A stretch of 64,000 nucleotides of DNA from contig CAWGTV010000008.1 in NCBI GenBank assembly GCA_963825615.1, forward strand, positions 558,001 through 622,000, in the 5' to 3' direction. A program made the translations under genes and the position numbers. Shown here one piece after another: positions 63,524 to 64,000 of this stretch; the first letter of the stretch is position 1, and the number at the start of each line of letters is the position of its first letter. Origin of the DNA: JAHEDT01 sp963825615. Lineage in GTDB: Bacteria; Desulfobacterota; Desulfuromonadia; Desulfuromonadales; BM103. A model generated the notes under the pieces. The model saw only the letters and a program-made list of their open reading frames with translations. It searched no databases and was not told where the DNA came from.

Positions 63524-64000
<477 letters not shown>

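Overview
The window is a stretch of a Desulfuromonadales (Geobacter/Desulfuromonas/Pelobacter-like) chromosome. The main evidence is the density of membrane-anchored multiheme c-type cytochromes. These include a CbcL-type fusion of nine c-hemes to a membrane cytochrome b domain, a NapC/NirT-type inner-membrane cytochrome, and two cytochrome c / Tat-exported Fe-S / NrfD modules. The split ATP synthase operon (atpZ-atpI-atpB-atpE), the many sigma-54 activators and the NtrC-style two-component pair fit the same group. No rRNA, tRNA, CRISPR array, phage or complete insertion sequence was seen.

Layout. 1-5.0 kb: end of cheB, cysS, a CheY-like receiver and uvrB. 5-9.4 kb: an acyl-CoA dehydrogenase, a small membrane protein and a UbiD-family decarboxylase. 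9.4-19.8 kb: the first respiratory island (NapC/NirT cytochrome, two tandem 48-aa membrane peptides, a tetraheme/Fe-S/NrfD module, a polytopic membrane protein, an octaheme cytochrome and CbcL). 20-22 kb: a small membrane protein and the Fo part of ATP synthase. 22-31 kb: DEAD-box helicase with an S4 protein, a TPR protein, a phosphate-binding-type protein, a chemoreceptor, a metallo-hydrolase and an unrecognised 611-aa protein. 31-38 kb: a second EF-G, a type III polyketide synthase with a UbiE-like methyltransferase and a YceI protein, and an ACT-domain malic enzyme. 38-51 kb: a sigma-54 activator, then the second respiratory island. 51-64 kb: envelope and housekeeping genes (BON, NlpE-like, NlpC/P60-SPOR, MFS, IMPase, queF, Rep/PcrA helicase, sthA).

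The most interesting unit is 41.4-50.7 kb. A histidine kinase with a periplasmic cysteine-rich, heme-type sensor domain and an NtrC-family regulator lie directly upstream of a good sigma-54 promoter (44994-45009). That promoter precedes an operon of two paralogous small membrane proteins, a receiver domain lacking its phosphoacceptor Asp, a 56-aa membrane peptide, a pentaheme cytochrome, an Fe-S subunit and a NrfD/HybB subunit. A second protein with the same periplasmic sensor fold but no kinase follows. I infer a redox-sensing, self-contained quinol oxidoreductase module. Counting CbcL, the NapC/NirT protein and the first NrfD module, the window holds four candidate routes for electrons from menaquinol to the periplasm.

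At least nine otherwise intact genes carry indels that break the frame, including the normally essential cysS. Most are single extra bases. I treat these as probable sequence errors rather than biology, and coordinates of those genes span the breaks.
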